The notes under the pieces: model-generated
The model's database searches: none
What the model was told of the DNA's origin: nothing
The model's input: only the letters and a program-made list of their open reading frames with translations
Position numbers and translations under genes: made by a program
Shown here: one piece after another, positions 6,027 to 15,384 of the stretch
Layout of the letters: every line of letters starts with the position of its first letter
How positions within the stretch are numbered: position 1 is the stretch's first letter
Origin: Bacteroidales bacterium
GTDB taxonomy: Bacteria; Bacteroidota; Bacteroidia; Bacteroidales; Bacteroidaceae
Direction of reading: 5' to 3'
DNA: 27,243 nt
Assembly (NCBI GenBank): GCA_004552155.1
Contig: SFPF01000060.1
Coordinates: 1-27,243, forward strand

Positions 6027-8469
6027 TTACTTGTTCTCGGGATAAAGCTCGTTCCACCATTCGGGTTCGTCTTTCAGATATTTGGCGAACCAGGCGAAGA
6101 TGACGTTTTGCCACGTCATACGCTTCTTGAAGTTACCAATCACGTGGTTCTCTCCGTCTACCTGAACGTAACTAACCTCACGGCCGAGGATACGCAAAGC
6201 GTTGAAGAGTTGCTGGCTCTCCGTGGTAGGCACGTTGGTGTCCACGGTGCCGTGGAGCAGGAGCAGGGGCGTGTGGATTTTGTCGGCGTTGAAGAGCGGC
6301 GACTGCTTGACATACATGTCGGGGTTGTTCCAAGGATAGCTGCCGTACTGGGCGCACTCGCCGTAAGAGTAGCCCCAATAGCCGCCGCCCCAATAAGAGG
6401 CGATGTTGCTTATGCCGGCGTGCGACACGGCTGCTGCGAAGATATCGGTGCGCGTTTGCAGGTACTGCGTCATAAAGCCGCCGTAAGACGCACCCATACA
6501 ACCCACGCGCTTGGCATCTACATAAGGATGCTCGGCAAGGAAGGTTTTTGTACCTTCAATGATATCGTCACCCGACTCTTTGCCCCACGTGCCCACATGA
6601 CGGGCAGCAAACTCCTGCCCATAGCCGATGCAACCGCTCGGCTCGCACACATAGACCACGTAGCCCTGCGCGGCGAAGACTTGCAGGGGATAAATAAATT
6701 CGAGCTGCTTGGCCGTGGGCGTGCAGCCGCCGTAGTAGTAGACGAGCAAGGGATATTTCTTGGCGGCGTCGAAGTTGGGCGGCAGGAAAAAGAAGCCGTT
6801 GATGCTGTCGCCGCGTGATGATTTGAACGCCCAGTCGTGACACGTGCCGATGGCTGCCTCTGCGGCGATGCGATCAAAGTTTACCTCGCCGATGCGTGTG
6901 CATTTAGGCGTTGCGGAAGAGAGGGTGCAGAGGAACATCTCGCGCGAACGCTCGCCCGTCTGCCCCTTGAAAGCGAGGCGCGGCGTGCGCTCGTCGCTCG
7001 AAATGGAGAAACTTTCCACGACGCACGCGCAGCGTCTTGGGATTGAGGCGGAAGAGGCTTTCGTTGCAGCCGTCGGTGGCTTTGAAGTAGATGTTGCCGT
7101 CGCCCTTTGCCCAGATGTAACTGCCCACCGATGGCGCGAAGTTGCGCAGCAGCGGCGTAGCCTTTTTCGCAGTGATGTCGTAGAGGAAAAGGCGATGGTC
7201 GAAGGCTTGCGGCGTTTGTCCCGCTTTCACCTCCGCGCCGATGCCGCCGAAGGCCGCCGGCGAGGCGGAGATGAGCAAGGCCGTGCCGTCGGGCGTGAAC
7301 TTGGCGTTTGAGATAAAGGTGGTGTCGCAGAGCAGCGTGTCAACTTTTGCCGTGGCAACGTCCATGCGCACCAGAGTCTTGCGGTCGAAGGGTGCTTTCG
7401 TGGGGTCGAAGCGGTTGAAAGAGAGCAAAAGACTGCGTCCGTCGCTGGAAATATCGTTGAGCCATACGCTCTGCTCGCCGAAGGTGAGGCGCGTCAGGGC
7501 GTGCGTCTTGAAATCGTATTTGTAGAGCGAGTTGCGGCTGCGCCAGCCGGGCATGCGGTCGTCGGGCTGGCGCAGCCTTTTCAGGCTGGGCGTCTTGTCG
7601 TTGTCGCCGTTGGTGCTCTTATTTATAATAATGTAGTCCTCGTTGGGCGAGAGCGTGTACGACCCTTCGGGCAAGCCTTGCGCCATGATTTCCTCGCGCC
7701 CCGTCGCGGGGTCGAACGTTACGAGTTCCTTGCCCTTGGCGGCATTGCGCGTGAAGTAGAACACCTCGCGGTTGGCCAGCCATTTCCACGTCGGCACGCC
7801 CTCCACGCGGCGCAGTTCCTTGCCGCTCTTCGTTTCGGTGAGCACGGTGCGGTACACGCCCGAGCCGTCGGGCTTCGTGGAATAGTAAGATGTGATGAGG
7901 TAGGTGCCTTTGCGCGAGAGCGATACAGAATATATGTTTTCGCCGAGCGACATATCCGCCATAGTATAAGGGTGCTTGCCTTCCGCGTTGACGGTCAGCG
8001 CGGCGGCGTGTTCGCCGATGATGCTCACGTTGAAGCTGTCCTTATCCTCTTTCTTCGTGAGCGCCAGCATCGTCACGGTCTTTTTGCCCGGTTCGAGCAA
8101 GATGTCCTTGCCCGTTTGGTCGGTGCCGTCGATGAAGACCTTGTGGTTGGCGAGAGTCTTGACGTCGAGTTTCACTTTCGTGAAGCGCTCGGCAGTGAGG
8201 CTGAACTTGATGACGCGCAGCGCGGCGTAGTCGCCGCCGCCGAGGGCATCGCCTTTGCGGAGCGTGAGGGGTGTGGGCACGTCGGCCGTGGCAAGGCGTT
8301 CGTTGTCGGCGAGCGCGTCTTTGAGGTCAAAGGTCTTGCCGTTGAAGTTGCGCTCTTCGGTTTGATATGGTGCGAGGAGCGCGTAAGGTTCTGTGGCTAC
8401 GGCCGTCTGTACCGCCACGGTGTCGGGCGTGGCAGCGGCGGCGAGGGCGAAGAGGATAGGGGAGAGCAT
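6027..8469 (-). pseudogene. S9-family prolyl oligopeptidase-like peptidase, frame broken near 7020
   Basis: This is a secreted serine peptidase of family S9 (dipeptidyl peptidase or acylaminoacyl peptidase type). The N-terminal frame (8469 to about 7025) carries a short signal sequence (MLSPILFALAAAA) and a beta-propeller with repeats such as YTLSPNEDYIIIN and DISSDGRSLLLSF. The C-terminal frame (about 7019 to 6027) is the alpha/beta hydrolase domain, with nucleophile Ser in GASYGGFM, acid in TVDTNVP and catalytic His in DGENHVI. The two frames do not join: N-terminal SLFRLNPKTLRV should continue into ESFSISSDERTP but is shifted, and family alignments from memory suggest about ten residues are missing here. 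The start at 8469 was preferred because upstream sequence is a repeat element. A lipoprotein gene follows at 20 bases. Confidence 0.87.
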
Positions 8470-8501
8470 TTTTGAAATTAGATTTTTGGAAATAACACCA
8501 T

Positions 8502-8620
8502 TTAGTAAACAAGTAAACAAGTAGACAAGTAAACAAGACAAGTTACTCATGAAAAATATAATCAGCGAGACTTCTCTGTCTCGTTTACTCGTTTACTTGT
8601 AAACTCGTCTACTAATAAAG
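8502..8620. repeat. GTAAACAAG-based long inverted repeat, copy 1
   Basis: The left arm is built of tandem units close to AGTAAACA, starting TTAGTAAACAAG; after a spacer the right arm is the imperfect reverse complement, ending CTACTAATAAA. The arms are about 40 bases each and would fold into one long hairpin. The second copy with the same order lies at 18384-18500. No coding capacity is likely; frames here yield LVYLFTCLL-type spurious peptides. Confidence 0.85.
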
Positions 8621-8646
8621 AATACAAATTAGCGCGAAGAAATCCA

Positions 8647-9425
8647 TTACATGCCCTTTTGCTGGCCGATGAGCTGGAAATCTTTCTTGCGCAGTTTGAA
8701 ACTATTCGTGAGATACTTGTCGCGCACCACTTGGTTCTCGGCCAGTTCCTCGGGCTTGCCTTCAAAGAGAATGCGGCCCTCGAAGAGCAGGTAGGCGCGG
8801 TCGGTGATGCAGAGCGTTTCCTCCACGTTGTGGTCGGTGATGAGAATGCCGATGTTGCGGTCTTTGAGTTTCCAGACGATGTACTGGATGTCTTCCACGG
8901 CAATCGGGTCTACGCCGGCGAAGGGTTCGTCGAGCATAATAAACTTAGGGTCGATGGCCAGGCAGCGGGCAATCTCCGTGCGCCGCCGCTCGCCGCCCGA
9001 GAGCTGGTCGCCGAGGTTTTTGCGCACCTTTTGCAGTCGGAACTCGGCGATGAGGCTTTCGAGCTTCTCGCGCTGGTATTCCTTGGGGCGGCCCGTCATT
9101 TCGAGTACGGAGGCGATGTTGTCTTCCACGCTCATCTTGCGAAACACCGAGGCTTCCTGCGTTTGGCGCGCATATAGACAGGGTCTTTTGTAATCTCCTC
9201 ATTGTTGAGGAAGATGCGGCCGCCGTTGGGCACGACCAGTCCCGTGGTCATATAAAAAGAAGTGGTCTTGCCCGCGCCGTTCGGCCCGAGCAATCCCACT
9301 ATTTCTCCTTGTTTCACGTCGAAGCTTACGCCGTTTACCACGGTGCGCTTGCCGTATTTCTTTATCAACCCTTCGGAGCGCAGCACCATCTGCTGCACTT
9401 CGGGGCTTGCTGGTGGTTGTTGCAT
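8647..9425 (-). pseudogene. lptB: LPS export ABC transporter ATPase LptB, frame broken at about 9160
   Basis: LptB is the cytoplasmic ATPase that powers lipopolysaccharide transport from the inner membrane through the Lpt bridge. The first frame (9425 to about 9160) carries MVLRSEGLIKKYGKR, the Walker A motif GPNGAGKTT and ITKDPVYMRAK. The second frame (about 9161 to 8647) resumes with QEASVFRKMSVEDN (Q-loop), the signature LSGGERRR, Walker B FIMLDEPFAGVD and the H-loop ITDHN. What should lie between them, about seven residues of the type LGIGYLx, is absent, and the count fits a loss of 19 bases. Everything else matches a full-length protein. Since LptB is normally essential in Gram-negative bacteria, sequence error is more likely than true loss. 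The AT-rich box ATATATATAATATAGC precedes the ATG, as at rpe. The gene stands alone between two repeats. Confidence 0.92.
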
Positions 9426-9498
9426 GCTATATTATATATATGTGTGGTAATACGTTGGCTGGATTAACTGCAAACAATTTCTTATCCACGGGTCATTT

Positions 9499-9685
9499 TT
9501 TTTTGCCCACGAATCACACGAATCTACACGAAACATCTTCAATGAATTAAAAGGCGACCTGTACGGTCGCACTAATCTCACGAATACAATCAGTGAATTA
9601 GTGAAAATTCGTGCGACCGAACAGGTCGCCATTATAATGCAAAGCAATATATTCGTGTAAATTCGTGAAATTCGTGGGCAAAAAA
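9499..9685. repeat. double inverted-repeat (cruciform) element
   Basis: This fills most of the 355-base gap between the acyl-CoA synthetase and lptB genes. Outer arms are a perfect 16-bp inverted repeat (9499-9514 with 9670-9685, core GCCCACGAAT) that continues imperfectly through CACGAAT and TACACGAA units. An inner pair, GGCGACCTGTACGGTCGC (9553-9570) and GCGACCGAACAGGTCGCC (9613-9630), pairs almost perfectly and each half is also a small hairpin. The flanks 9426-9498 and 9686-9780 show nothing recognisable. Confidence 0.85.
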
Positions 9686-9780
9686 TACTTAGAGGACTAA
9701 ACACATTGTTAAGCGGAAAGATATTACGTGGTTTGATGCTAAGCCAACCAACAAGTGAATAGTCTAAGAGGTAGTCCCAA

Positions 9781-11454
9781 TCAGATTTCGGCGTTTTCGT
9801 AAAGGAAGCGTTTGATGCTGCGCTTGGGCGTTTTCTCAAATTCCTCCTTGTAGAGTTTGAAACCCGATATTTGCTCGTAGGCTGCCACCATTGTGTTGAG
9901 TTCCTTGCGGTTTTGCTCCATCGCTTCGTTAAGGCCATTTTCGTCCAGCCCGTTCTTCTCGGCTTCTTCATAGTCGGGATAGATGAGCGCATAGAGCTTC
10001 TCGTTTTTCTGGATAACGATACATTCCGACACGTAGGGGAGCGTGTTGAGCTTATCCTCGATTTCTTCCGGGTAGATGTTTTGGCCCGATGCGCCGAGCA
10101 GCATATTCTTGATGCGTCCGCGGATATAGATGTTGCCCTCTGCGTCCATCACGCCGAGGTCGCCCGTGTGGTACCAGCCATCCTTGTCGAGCGTCTGCGC
10201 CGTTGCTTCCGGGTTTTTGAAATATCCGAGCATCGTGTTCGTACCACGCGCGAGGATTTCTCCCGGCACGTTTGCAGGGTCTGCGCTGTTGATACGCACT
10301 TCCATGCGCGGCGCGGCTTTTCCGCACGAGCCGGGAGCAAAGTTGTGCCAGTCCTCGTAACTGATAATCGGGGCGCACTCCGTGGCGCCGTAGCCTACGG
10401 TGTAGTTGAAGCCGATTTTGTGCAAAAGGTTCTCCACCTCGCTGTTGAACGCCGCGCCGCCCACGATGATTTCGTAGAAGTTGCCGCCGAAGGCCTGCAC
10501 GAGGCTTTCGCGGATGCGTTCGCGGATTTTCGTACTGATGATGGGCAGTTTGAGCAGCACTTTCATGCTGGGCGTCTGCAATTTCGGCAGCACGTTTTTC
10601 TTGATAATCTTTTCAATGATGAGCGGCACGGAGATAATGATCGTGGGCTTGATTTCGCCGAAGGCTTTAAGTACGATTTTGGGCGAGGGAATACGAGTGA
10701 GGTAGAACACGTGGCAACCGTGCATGAACTCAAATATAAACTCGAAGGACATGCCATACATGTGCGCCAGCGGCAGCATCGAAATCACGTTGTCGCCACG
10801 GTGCACGCGCGTGCCGAGCACCTCGAAGGCAAATTCGAGGTTCGACCACAGGGCGCGGTAGGGTATCAAGACGCCCTTGGAGTTGCTCGTCGTGCCGCTC
10901 GTGTAGTTGATGAGCGCGAGGTCGTCCGCGCCGGCGGCGACGGTGTAGTTCACATGCTCTTTGCGGAAGAACTTCGGATATTTCTTGCCGAAGAACTCGT
11001 TGAGCCGCTCGCGGGCTTCGGTGAGGAGCACGGTGCGGCTCACGAGGAGCGAGTAGTCGGGAATGTTGATGATGCCTTCGAGTGCCGGCATCTCGTCGGC
11101 GTTGAGCTCCGGCCATACCATATCGCCCACGAAGAGCAGTTTCGCCTCCGAATGGTTCACGATGTTGTGTACCTGCGCCGCCTTAAACTCGTGGAGGATA
11201 GGCACAGCTACCGCGCCGTAAGTAAGCACGCCGAGGAAAGCCGTGGCCCAGCACGCGCTGTTACGCCCGCAGAGCGCGATTTTGTCGCCGGGCTTCACGC
11301 CTGCATTTTCAAAAAGAATGTGGAGTTTCTCGATTTTTCGGGCAACGTCCTTATACTGCAACGTTGCTCCCTGATAGTCGGTCAGTGCATCGAGGTCCCA
11401 ATTCTGCTTGATGCTTTCCGCGATGATGCCGACGAAGTCTTGATATTGTTTCAT
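9781..11454 (-). CDS. AMP-dependent (long-chain) acyl-CoA synthetase
   Basis: The product of 557 residues is an ANL-superfamily adenylating enzyme that activates a fatty or other carboxylic acid with ATP and joins it to CoA. Motifs in order are the P-loop YTSGTTSNSKGV, the gate region LPLAHMYGMSFEFI, the A5-type motif VGYGATECAP, the A7-type motif WYHTGDLGVMD, the hinge IRGRIKNMLLGASGQNIYPEEIE, and the C-terminal catalytic lysine in FEKTPKRSIKRFL. Length and motif spacing are as expected, so the gene is intact. The start at MKQYQDFV was chosen over an upstream ATG (11493), which would leave a leader of only about ten bases after the -7 element. It is expected in the cytoplasm or at the inner membrane for lipid synthesis or fatty acid recycling. 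Substrate chain length cannot be told. Confidence 0.93.
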   Translation of the reverse strand: MKQYQDFVGIIAESIKQNWDLDALTDYQGATLQYKDVARKIEKLHILFENAGVKPGDKIALCGRNSACWATAFLGVLTYGAVAVPILHEFKAAQVHNIVNHSEAKLLFVGDMVWPELNADEMPALEGIINIPDYSLLVSRTVLLTEARERLNEFFGKKYPKFFRKEHVNYTVAAGADDLALINYTSGTTSNSKGVLIPYRALWSNLEFAFEVLGTRVHRGDNVISMLPLAHMYGMSFEFIFEFMHGCHVFYLTRIPSPKIVLKAFGEIKPTIIISVPLIIEKIIKKNVLPKLQTPSMKVLLKLPIISTKIRERIRESLVQAFGGNFYEIIVGGAAFNSEVENLLHKIGFNYTVGYGATECAPIISYEDWHNFAPGSCGKAAPRMEVRINSADPANVPGEILARGTNTMLGYFKNPEATAQTLDKDGWYHTGDLGVMDAEGNIYIRGRIKNMLLGASGQNIYPEEIEDKLNTLPYVSECIVIQKNEKLYALIYPDYEEAEKNGLDENGLNEAMEQNRKELNTMVAAYEQISGFKLYKEEFEKTPKRSIKRFLYENAEI

Positions 11455-11509
11455 CGTTGGATTTGGATGAGATAAACTAAAAAAGCCGCACATTGTGCGC
11501 GATTTTGTG

Positions 11510-11517
11510 CAAAAGTA
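11510..11517 (-). promoter_or_regulatory. promoter -7 element for the acyl-CoA synthetase
   Basis: TACTTTTG on the minus strand matches TAnnTTTG and lies 56 bases above the chosen start codon. No good -33 TTTG was found at the right distance. Confidence 0.4.
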
Positions 11518-11591
11518 GTAATAAAATATAGATTTTCTGCCTTGAAAGTGGGGTTTTATTCACACAAAAGCGATTTTCGTGCAAAAAAACG

Positions 11592-11599
11592 TACTTTTG
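11592..11599 (+). promoter_or_regulatory. promoter -7 element for mltG
   Basis: TACTTTTG on the plus strand lies 41 bases before the mltG ATG at 11641, back to back with the promoter of the acyl-CoA synthetase. The -33 element is poor. Confidence 0.4.
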
Positions 11600-11640
11600 C
11601 CATGCAAACGGGGCAAACCACGCCCTTTGCCGTAAGAAAA

Positions 11641-12613
11641 ATGAACTCGAATAAGAAAAAGCAACTCTTTATCCTCGCCGCGCTCTGCCTCGCACTTTTG
11701 GCGGGCGGCGTGTCGCTGGGATTTATCTCCGCCAACCGCACGGGGCAAACCGTTTCGCTCTTTGTTGATGCCGACGACACGCCCGACTCCGTGCTTTATA
11801 AGGTGGATGAAATCGGCGAACCGTTCTCCGTGCTCGGGCTGCGCGGTTTCATGCGGCACGAGCATCTACCGCATCTTCCGCCGCCTCCGCGCCGGACAGC
11901 AAACGCCCGTGCGGCTCGTTATTCCCGCCTCGCTGCGCACCGTGGAAGCCTTGGCGGCCAAGCTCGGCGCTAACCTGCAAACCGACTCCGCCGCGTGGAT
12001 GGCTCTTTTCAGAGATACGGTCCAGCTGAAAGAATTCAAAGTAGACGCCAACACGCTGCCTTGCCTCTTTATCCCCGACACGTATGAAGTTTTCTGGACT
12101 GTAGAGCCGATTGTCGTGCTGCGGAAGATGAAGAAGAATTACCGCCGCTTTTGGACCGATGCGCGACTCCTCAAAGCCCGCGAGGCAGGACTGTCGCCTT
12201 ATGAGGTAGTCACCCTCGCTTCCATCGTGGAGCAGGAAACGGCCAACGAGGCAGAGAAGCCTATGGTGGCGGGCATGTACATCAATCGCCTGCGTCAGGG
12301 CATGAAGCTCCAAGCCGACCCCACCGTTAAGTTTGCCCTGCGCCGTTTCGACCTGCGCCGCATTCTCCACGAGCATCTCGCCGTGGAAAGTCCCTATAAC
12401 ACCTATCACGTTGAAGGGCTGCCGCCGGGCCCCATTTGCCTCCCTTCAAAATCTTCCGTAGAAAGCGTGCTCAACTACGCCAGACACCCATATATATATA
12501 TGTGTGCCAAAGAAGACTTCTCCGGCACGCACAATTTTGCCGCCACCTACGCCGACCACCTCGCCAACGCCCGCCGCTACGCCGCCGCCCTCGACAACCG
12601 AGGCATCAAGTAG
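11641..12613 (+). pseudogene. mltG: endolytic transglycosylase MltG, frame broken at about 11850
   Basis: MltG is an inner-membrane lytic transglycosylase that cuts nascent peptidoglycan strands and sets glycan length. The first frame gives MNSNKKKQLFILAALCLALL, a cytoplasmic tail plus single membrane anchor, and the start of the LysM-like region to about GLRGFM. The second frame resumes with GTSIYRIFRRLRAGQQ, then the catalytic domain: CLFIPDTYEVFW, ASIVEQETANEAEKPMVAG with the conserved Glu, YINRLRQGMKLQADPT, ESPYNTY, GLPPGPI and KEDFSGTHNFA. About 20 residues usually found between the two parts are absent and the frame shifts. The length remainder means a net loss of 2 modulo 3. The start at 11641 lies after the -7 element. 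The gene converges on the peroxidase gene. Confidence 0.92.
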
Positions 12614-12668
12614 GCGTGAAAGAAACGGCGTGCCGTCTCAATACAATACAACCCCGAAGTCTATGAGA

Positions 12669-14063
12669 TTACTGCTTGTTCGTATTGGTCAGCGTTGCGC
12701 CCTTGTATTCGCCGGTGAGGGCTTCGAGGAAGCTCTTGACCTTGGCGATTTCTTCGGGCTTCATCGTGCGGCCCACCTGATACTGCGCCATCATCTCAAT
12801 CGCCTTGTCGAGCGTAGGCACGCTGCCGTCGTGGTAGTACGGCCAAGTGAGGGCAACGTTGCGGAGCGTGGGCGTTTTGAAGCGGTAGCGGTCGCGCTCG
12901 TCCTTGGTCTGTGCCCAGCGGCCGTTGTCGGCATCCGTCAGGCCGGACTTGGCGTTGATTTCGCGGTCTTTGAAGTAGTCGGCGCGCTTACCCATGAGTT
13001 CGTACGACAGGCCGCCCATGTTCACGCCGGCGTGGCAGGTGGCGCAGTTGTATTCCTTGAAGAGGGCATAGCCTTCCACTTGTTCGGGAGTCATGGCTTG
13101 CTTATCGCCTTTCAGGTAACGGTCGAAGGGAGAATTAGGCGTGATGAGCGTCTTCTCGTATTCGGCGATAGCGTCCGTAATGGTGGCTTCGCTTAGTCCC
13201 TCGGGATAGACAGCCGTAAACATCTTTACGAAGTCGGCGTCCTTGGCCAGTTTGCCGGCAATCTCATCAAACGATGCCGAACCCATTTCAACGGGATTCA
13301 AAGGAGGACCTCCTGCTTGCGCGGCGAGGGTTGCGGCGCGGCCGTCCCAGAACTGTACGAAGTTGAAGCAAGCGTTGAACGACGTAGGAGCGTTCACGCC
13401 GCCCTTCTGTCCCTTGATGCCTTCGGAGTACTGCTTGTTGTCAACGCCGGCCGTGGTTACGGCGTGGCAGGTGGCGCACGAAATGGTGCCGTCGCCCGAG
13501 AGGCGCGTGTCGTGATAGAGTAGTTTGCCGAGTGCCACCTTGCGAGCGTCAACTGCGACGCTGTCGGGAATGGGGCGCACGGGTTCGTTCTTAAATTCCT
13601 CGGCTGCCAGTTCGTTGGGGTAGAACTTGGCGCGGTGTTCCTTCACCCAAGCGAGGGCGCGCTCCGTTTTCGTGGAGGTGAGCGACGAACCCCAGTGGGC
13701 GATGTAGTACTGGAAAAGCGGCATCGTGCCGTCGGCGATGGCTTTTTCCACTTTCGCGAGGTCCACTTCGTTCACGGCCGTGCCGTTTGCAATGGCCTGC
13801 ATCATCGGAGCGATGTCGAAAGCCTTGTAACCTTCTTCAACGTCTTTCTTGATAAGGATTTTGGCGATGGGGTAATCGGCATAGAACGGCAGGTCGGGGT
13901 TTGCAGTGTGGCAGAACACGCAGCCGCCGTCGTTCATAATCTGCGTCATTTGCTCATCGAGCGGCAACGCTTCGTCGGGGGCTTGATTCACGGCGCGATA
14001 AGTCACGGCCAGTCCCACCAACACTACTGCGCCGCCAATAAGGATTTTGCTTGACTTTTTCAT
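12669..14063 (-). CDS. tri-haem cytochrome c peroxidase
   Basis: The 464-residue product has an N-terminal anchor or uncleaved signal (about 7-22) and three c-type haem motifs: CVFCH (48-52), CATCH (196-200) and CATCH (340-344). Residues 30-150 form an additional N-terminal haem-binding domain and residues 165 on form the di-haem peroxidase (CcpA/MauG family), with the conserved stretches GKLLYHDTRLSGDGTISCAT, WDGRAATLAAQAGGPP and KTPTLRNVALTWPYYHDGS. Known members reduce hydrogen peroxide to water in the periplasm using electrons from the quinol pool; the extra haem domain probably receives those electrons. The gene is full length. Its need for covalent haem fits with ccsA and resB upstream on the same strand, although a 530-base repeat-rich gap lies between. 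Confidence 0.93.
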   Translation of the reverse strand: MKKSSKILIGGAVVLVGLAVTYRAVNQAPDEALPLDEQMTQIMNDGGCVFCHTANPDLPFYADYPIAKILIKKDVEEGYKAFDIAPMMQAIANGTAVNEVDLAKVEKAIADGTMPLFQYYIAHWGSSLTSTKTERALAWVKEHRAKFYPNELAAEEFKNEPVRPIPDSVAVDARKVALGKLLYHDTRLSGDGTISCATCHAVTTAGVDNKQYSEGIKGQKGGVNAPTSFNACFNFVQFWDGRAATLAAQAGGPPLNPVEMGSASFDEIAGKLAKDADFVKMFTAVYPEGLSEATITDAIAEYEKTLITPNSPFDRYLKGDKQAMTPEQVEGYALFKEYNCATCHAGVNMGGLSYELMGKRADYFKDREINAKSGLTDADNGRWAQTKDERDRYRFKTPTLRNVALTWPYYHDGSVPTLDKAIEMMAQYQVGRTMKPEEIAKVKSFLEALTGEYKGATLTNTNKQ

Positions 14064-14174
14064 AAGCGGTAGTTGTTAATGAAGGGTTATTGATAGATTG
14101 TTTGAGATGCGTTATAGGAAGTATATTTCTATTGAATTTATGAATATGCATTGGTTGAATGGAATAAAACAATC

Positions 14175-14519
14175 AAAACCGCTTGTCCTGTGTGGCCTAA
14201 AGGCTAGCCTTATCTGATTAAGCACCAGCCTAAAAGTCTGTTGACTTTTGTCTTGTGCTTAATCCGCTAAGGCTGCGGTCGGTTCCCGCCCGCCCACACA
14301 GGATAAGCAAAAAACAGAAAAAAGTAAAGCATCTCTTCTTTACTAATTATGAGAAAAAGTAAACGTCCACTTTTTCCTGTTTTTTGCTTGCGGCGTTTGA
14401 AGCGGTCGGGAACCGACCGCAGCCGCAGGGATTAAGGGCGAGCAAAAGCCGCAAGGCTTTAATGCTCGGCGTTAAGCCCGGGGGCGTGCCCTTGGGCTTC
14501 AAACGATGCAAGCGGTTTT
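14175..14519. repeat. large nested multi-hairpin intergenic element
   Basis: This fills most of the gap 14064-14595. The ends form an 11-bp inverted repeat, AAAACCGCTTG (14175-14185) with CAAGCGGTTTT (14509-14519). Inside are GCTTGTCCTGTGTGG (14181-14195) with 14294-14308 (one mismatch), GATTAAGCAC with GTGCTTAATC, AAAAGTC with GACTTTT, a perfect 17-bp pair 14271-14287 with 14408-14424, GCAAAAAACAG with CTGTTTTTTGC, GCGGTCGG with CCGACCGC, AAAGCC with GGCTTT, and AAGCCC with GGGCTT. No convincing reading frame exists. It could be a dispersed repeat or a structured RNA. The parts 14064-14174 and 14520-14595 hold nothing recognisable. Confidence 0.8.
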
Positions 14520-14595
14520 TATGGTTTTTGTCAAATTCTACAGTTAATCCGGCCAATGTATTACAGATTTCTATAGAGCTTGCTTTGAGGGGTTA

Positions 14596-15384
14596 CTATT
14601 CCATATAGCTGTGCATGCTTTCGGCTGCAGCGGGCAGGTAGTTCACGCCGTACCAGCACATTTGCAGCAGCAGGAAGCCGATGACGAGGCAGGCGTAGGG
14701 CAGGCGATGCGCCGCAGGCTCGGAGGCGGGGCGCAGGCGGCAGTGCAGATAGGCGAGGTAAACCGCCCAAGTAGCTGCTGCCCACGTTTCTTTCGGATCC
14801 CAGCTCCAATAATGCCCCCACGCCTGCTTTGCCCAAAAGCAGCCCGAGAGCATGCCGAAGGTGAGAAATGCAAGACCGATGCGCACCAGTGCGTCAGTGG
14901 AGGGCAGATAGGCAGCCTTGCCTTGCCACAGACCGGCAACGGCGAGGAGGAAAGCGCAACCGAAGAGACTGTAAGAGAACATGTACACCGTGACGTGCGG
15001 CACAAACCACGCGCTTTGCAGCGCAGGCATCAGCGACTGGTCGTGAATTTCGGGGCGAAGCAGGTTGATGACGATGAACACCGTGGCCACAACGCCCGAA
15101 AAGAGGGGCATCCAGCAGTAGGCCCAACGCCGATATACCAGCCAGCCGGAAACGACCATAAACAACGAGTACCACAGGCGCGTTTCGCCGAGCGTGCGCA
15201 GCGGCGGACGCTCCAAACCGACCCATAGCCCTGCCACGAAGACACTATATATAATAATACCTATCCCCGTCAGCCACAGCGACGCGCGGCTCGCCTTTTC
15301 ACGATGCAGCAGAGCGGCCGCAGCGCCTGCCGCCCATAGCAGGACGGCGGCAATCGAGAAGGGAAGGAAATGCGTCCAAGTCAT
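14596..15384 (-). CDS. ccsA: cytochrome c biogenesis protein CcsA (ResC type)
   Basis: This 262-residue membrane protein has about eight hydrophobic helices and the tryptophan-rich WWD haem-handling motif of the family, seen as GHYWSWDPKETWAAATW. Conserved His residues likely to coordinate haem are in PHVTVYMF and in the WGHYW segment. Together with ResB it forms the System II synthase that moves haem across the membrane and attaches it to CXXCH motifs of periplasmic c-type cytochromes. Its start overlaps the resB stop by four bases (ATGA), showing one operon and translational coupling. Length is as expected, with no sign of disruption. The cytochrome c peroxidase gene on the same strand is an obvious client. 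Confidence 0.93.
   Translation of the reverse strand: MTWTHFLPFSIAAVLLWAAGAAAALLHREKASRASLWLTGIGIIIYSVFVAGLWVGLERPPLRTLGETRLWYSLFMVVSGWLVYRRWAYCWMPLFSGVVATVFIVINLLRPEIHDQSLMPALQSAWFVPHVTVYMFSYSLFGCAFLLAVAGLWQGKAAYLPSTDALVRIGLAFLTFGMLSGCFWAKQAWGHYWSWDPKETWAAATWAVYLAYLHCRLRPASEPAAHRLPYACLVIGFLLLQMCWYGVNYLPAAAESMHSYME

Noticed and set aside
7010..7030. Programmed ribosomal frameshift in the S9 peptidase gene
   Set aside because: There is no slippery heptamer or downstream stimulator, and residues are missing at the join, which a frameshift would not explain. The same applies to the other broken genes.
8502..8550. N-terminal extension of the S9 peptidase (MSNLSCLLVYLFTCLL...)
   Set aside because: It is the translation of the left arm of the inverted repeat; MLSPILFALAAAA at 8469 gives a proper signal peptide.
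9871..11475. Long plus-strand open frame of 534 codons
   Set aside because: It is the antisense of the acyl-CoA synthetase gene; its translation is rich in Arg, His and Val and has no domain pattern, while the minus strand has full family motifs.
14347..14556. Small minus-strand frame within the multi-hairpin block
   Set aside because: The frame is made of repeat arms and its peptide resembles spurious products I associate with dispersed repeats in Bacteroidales.
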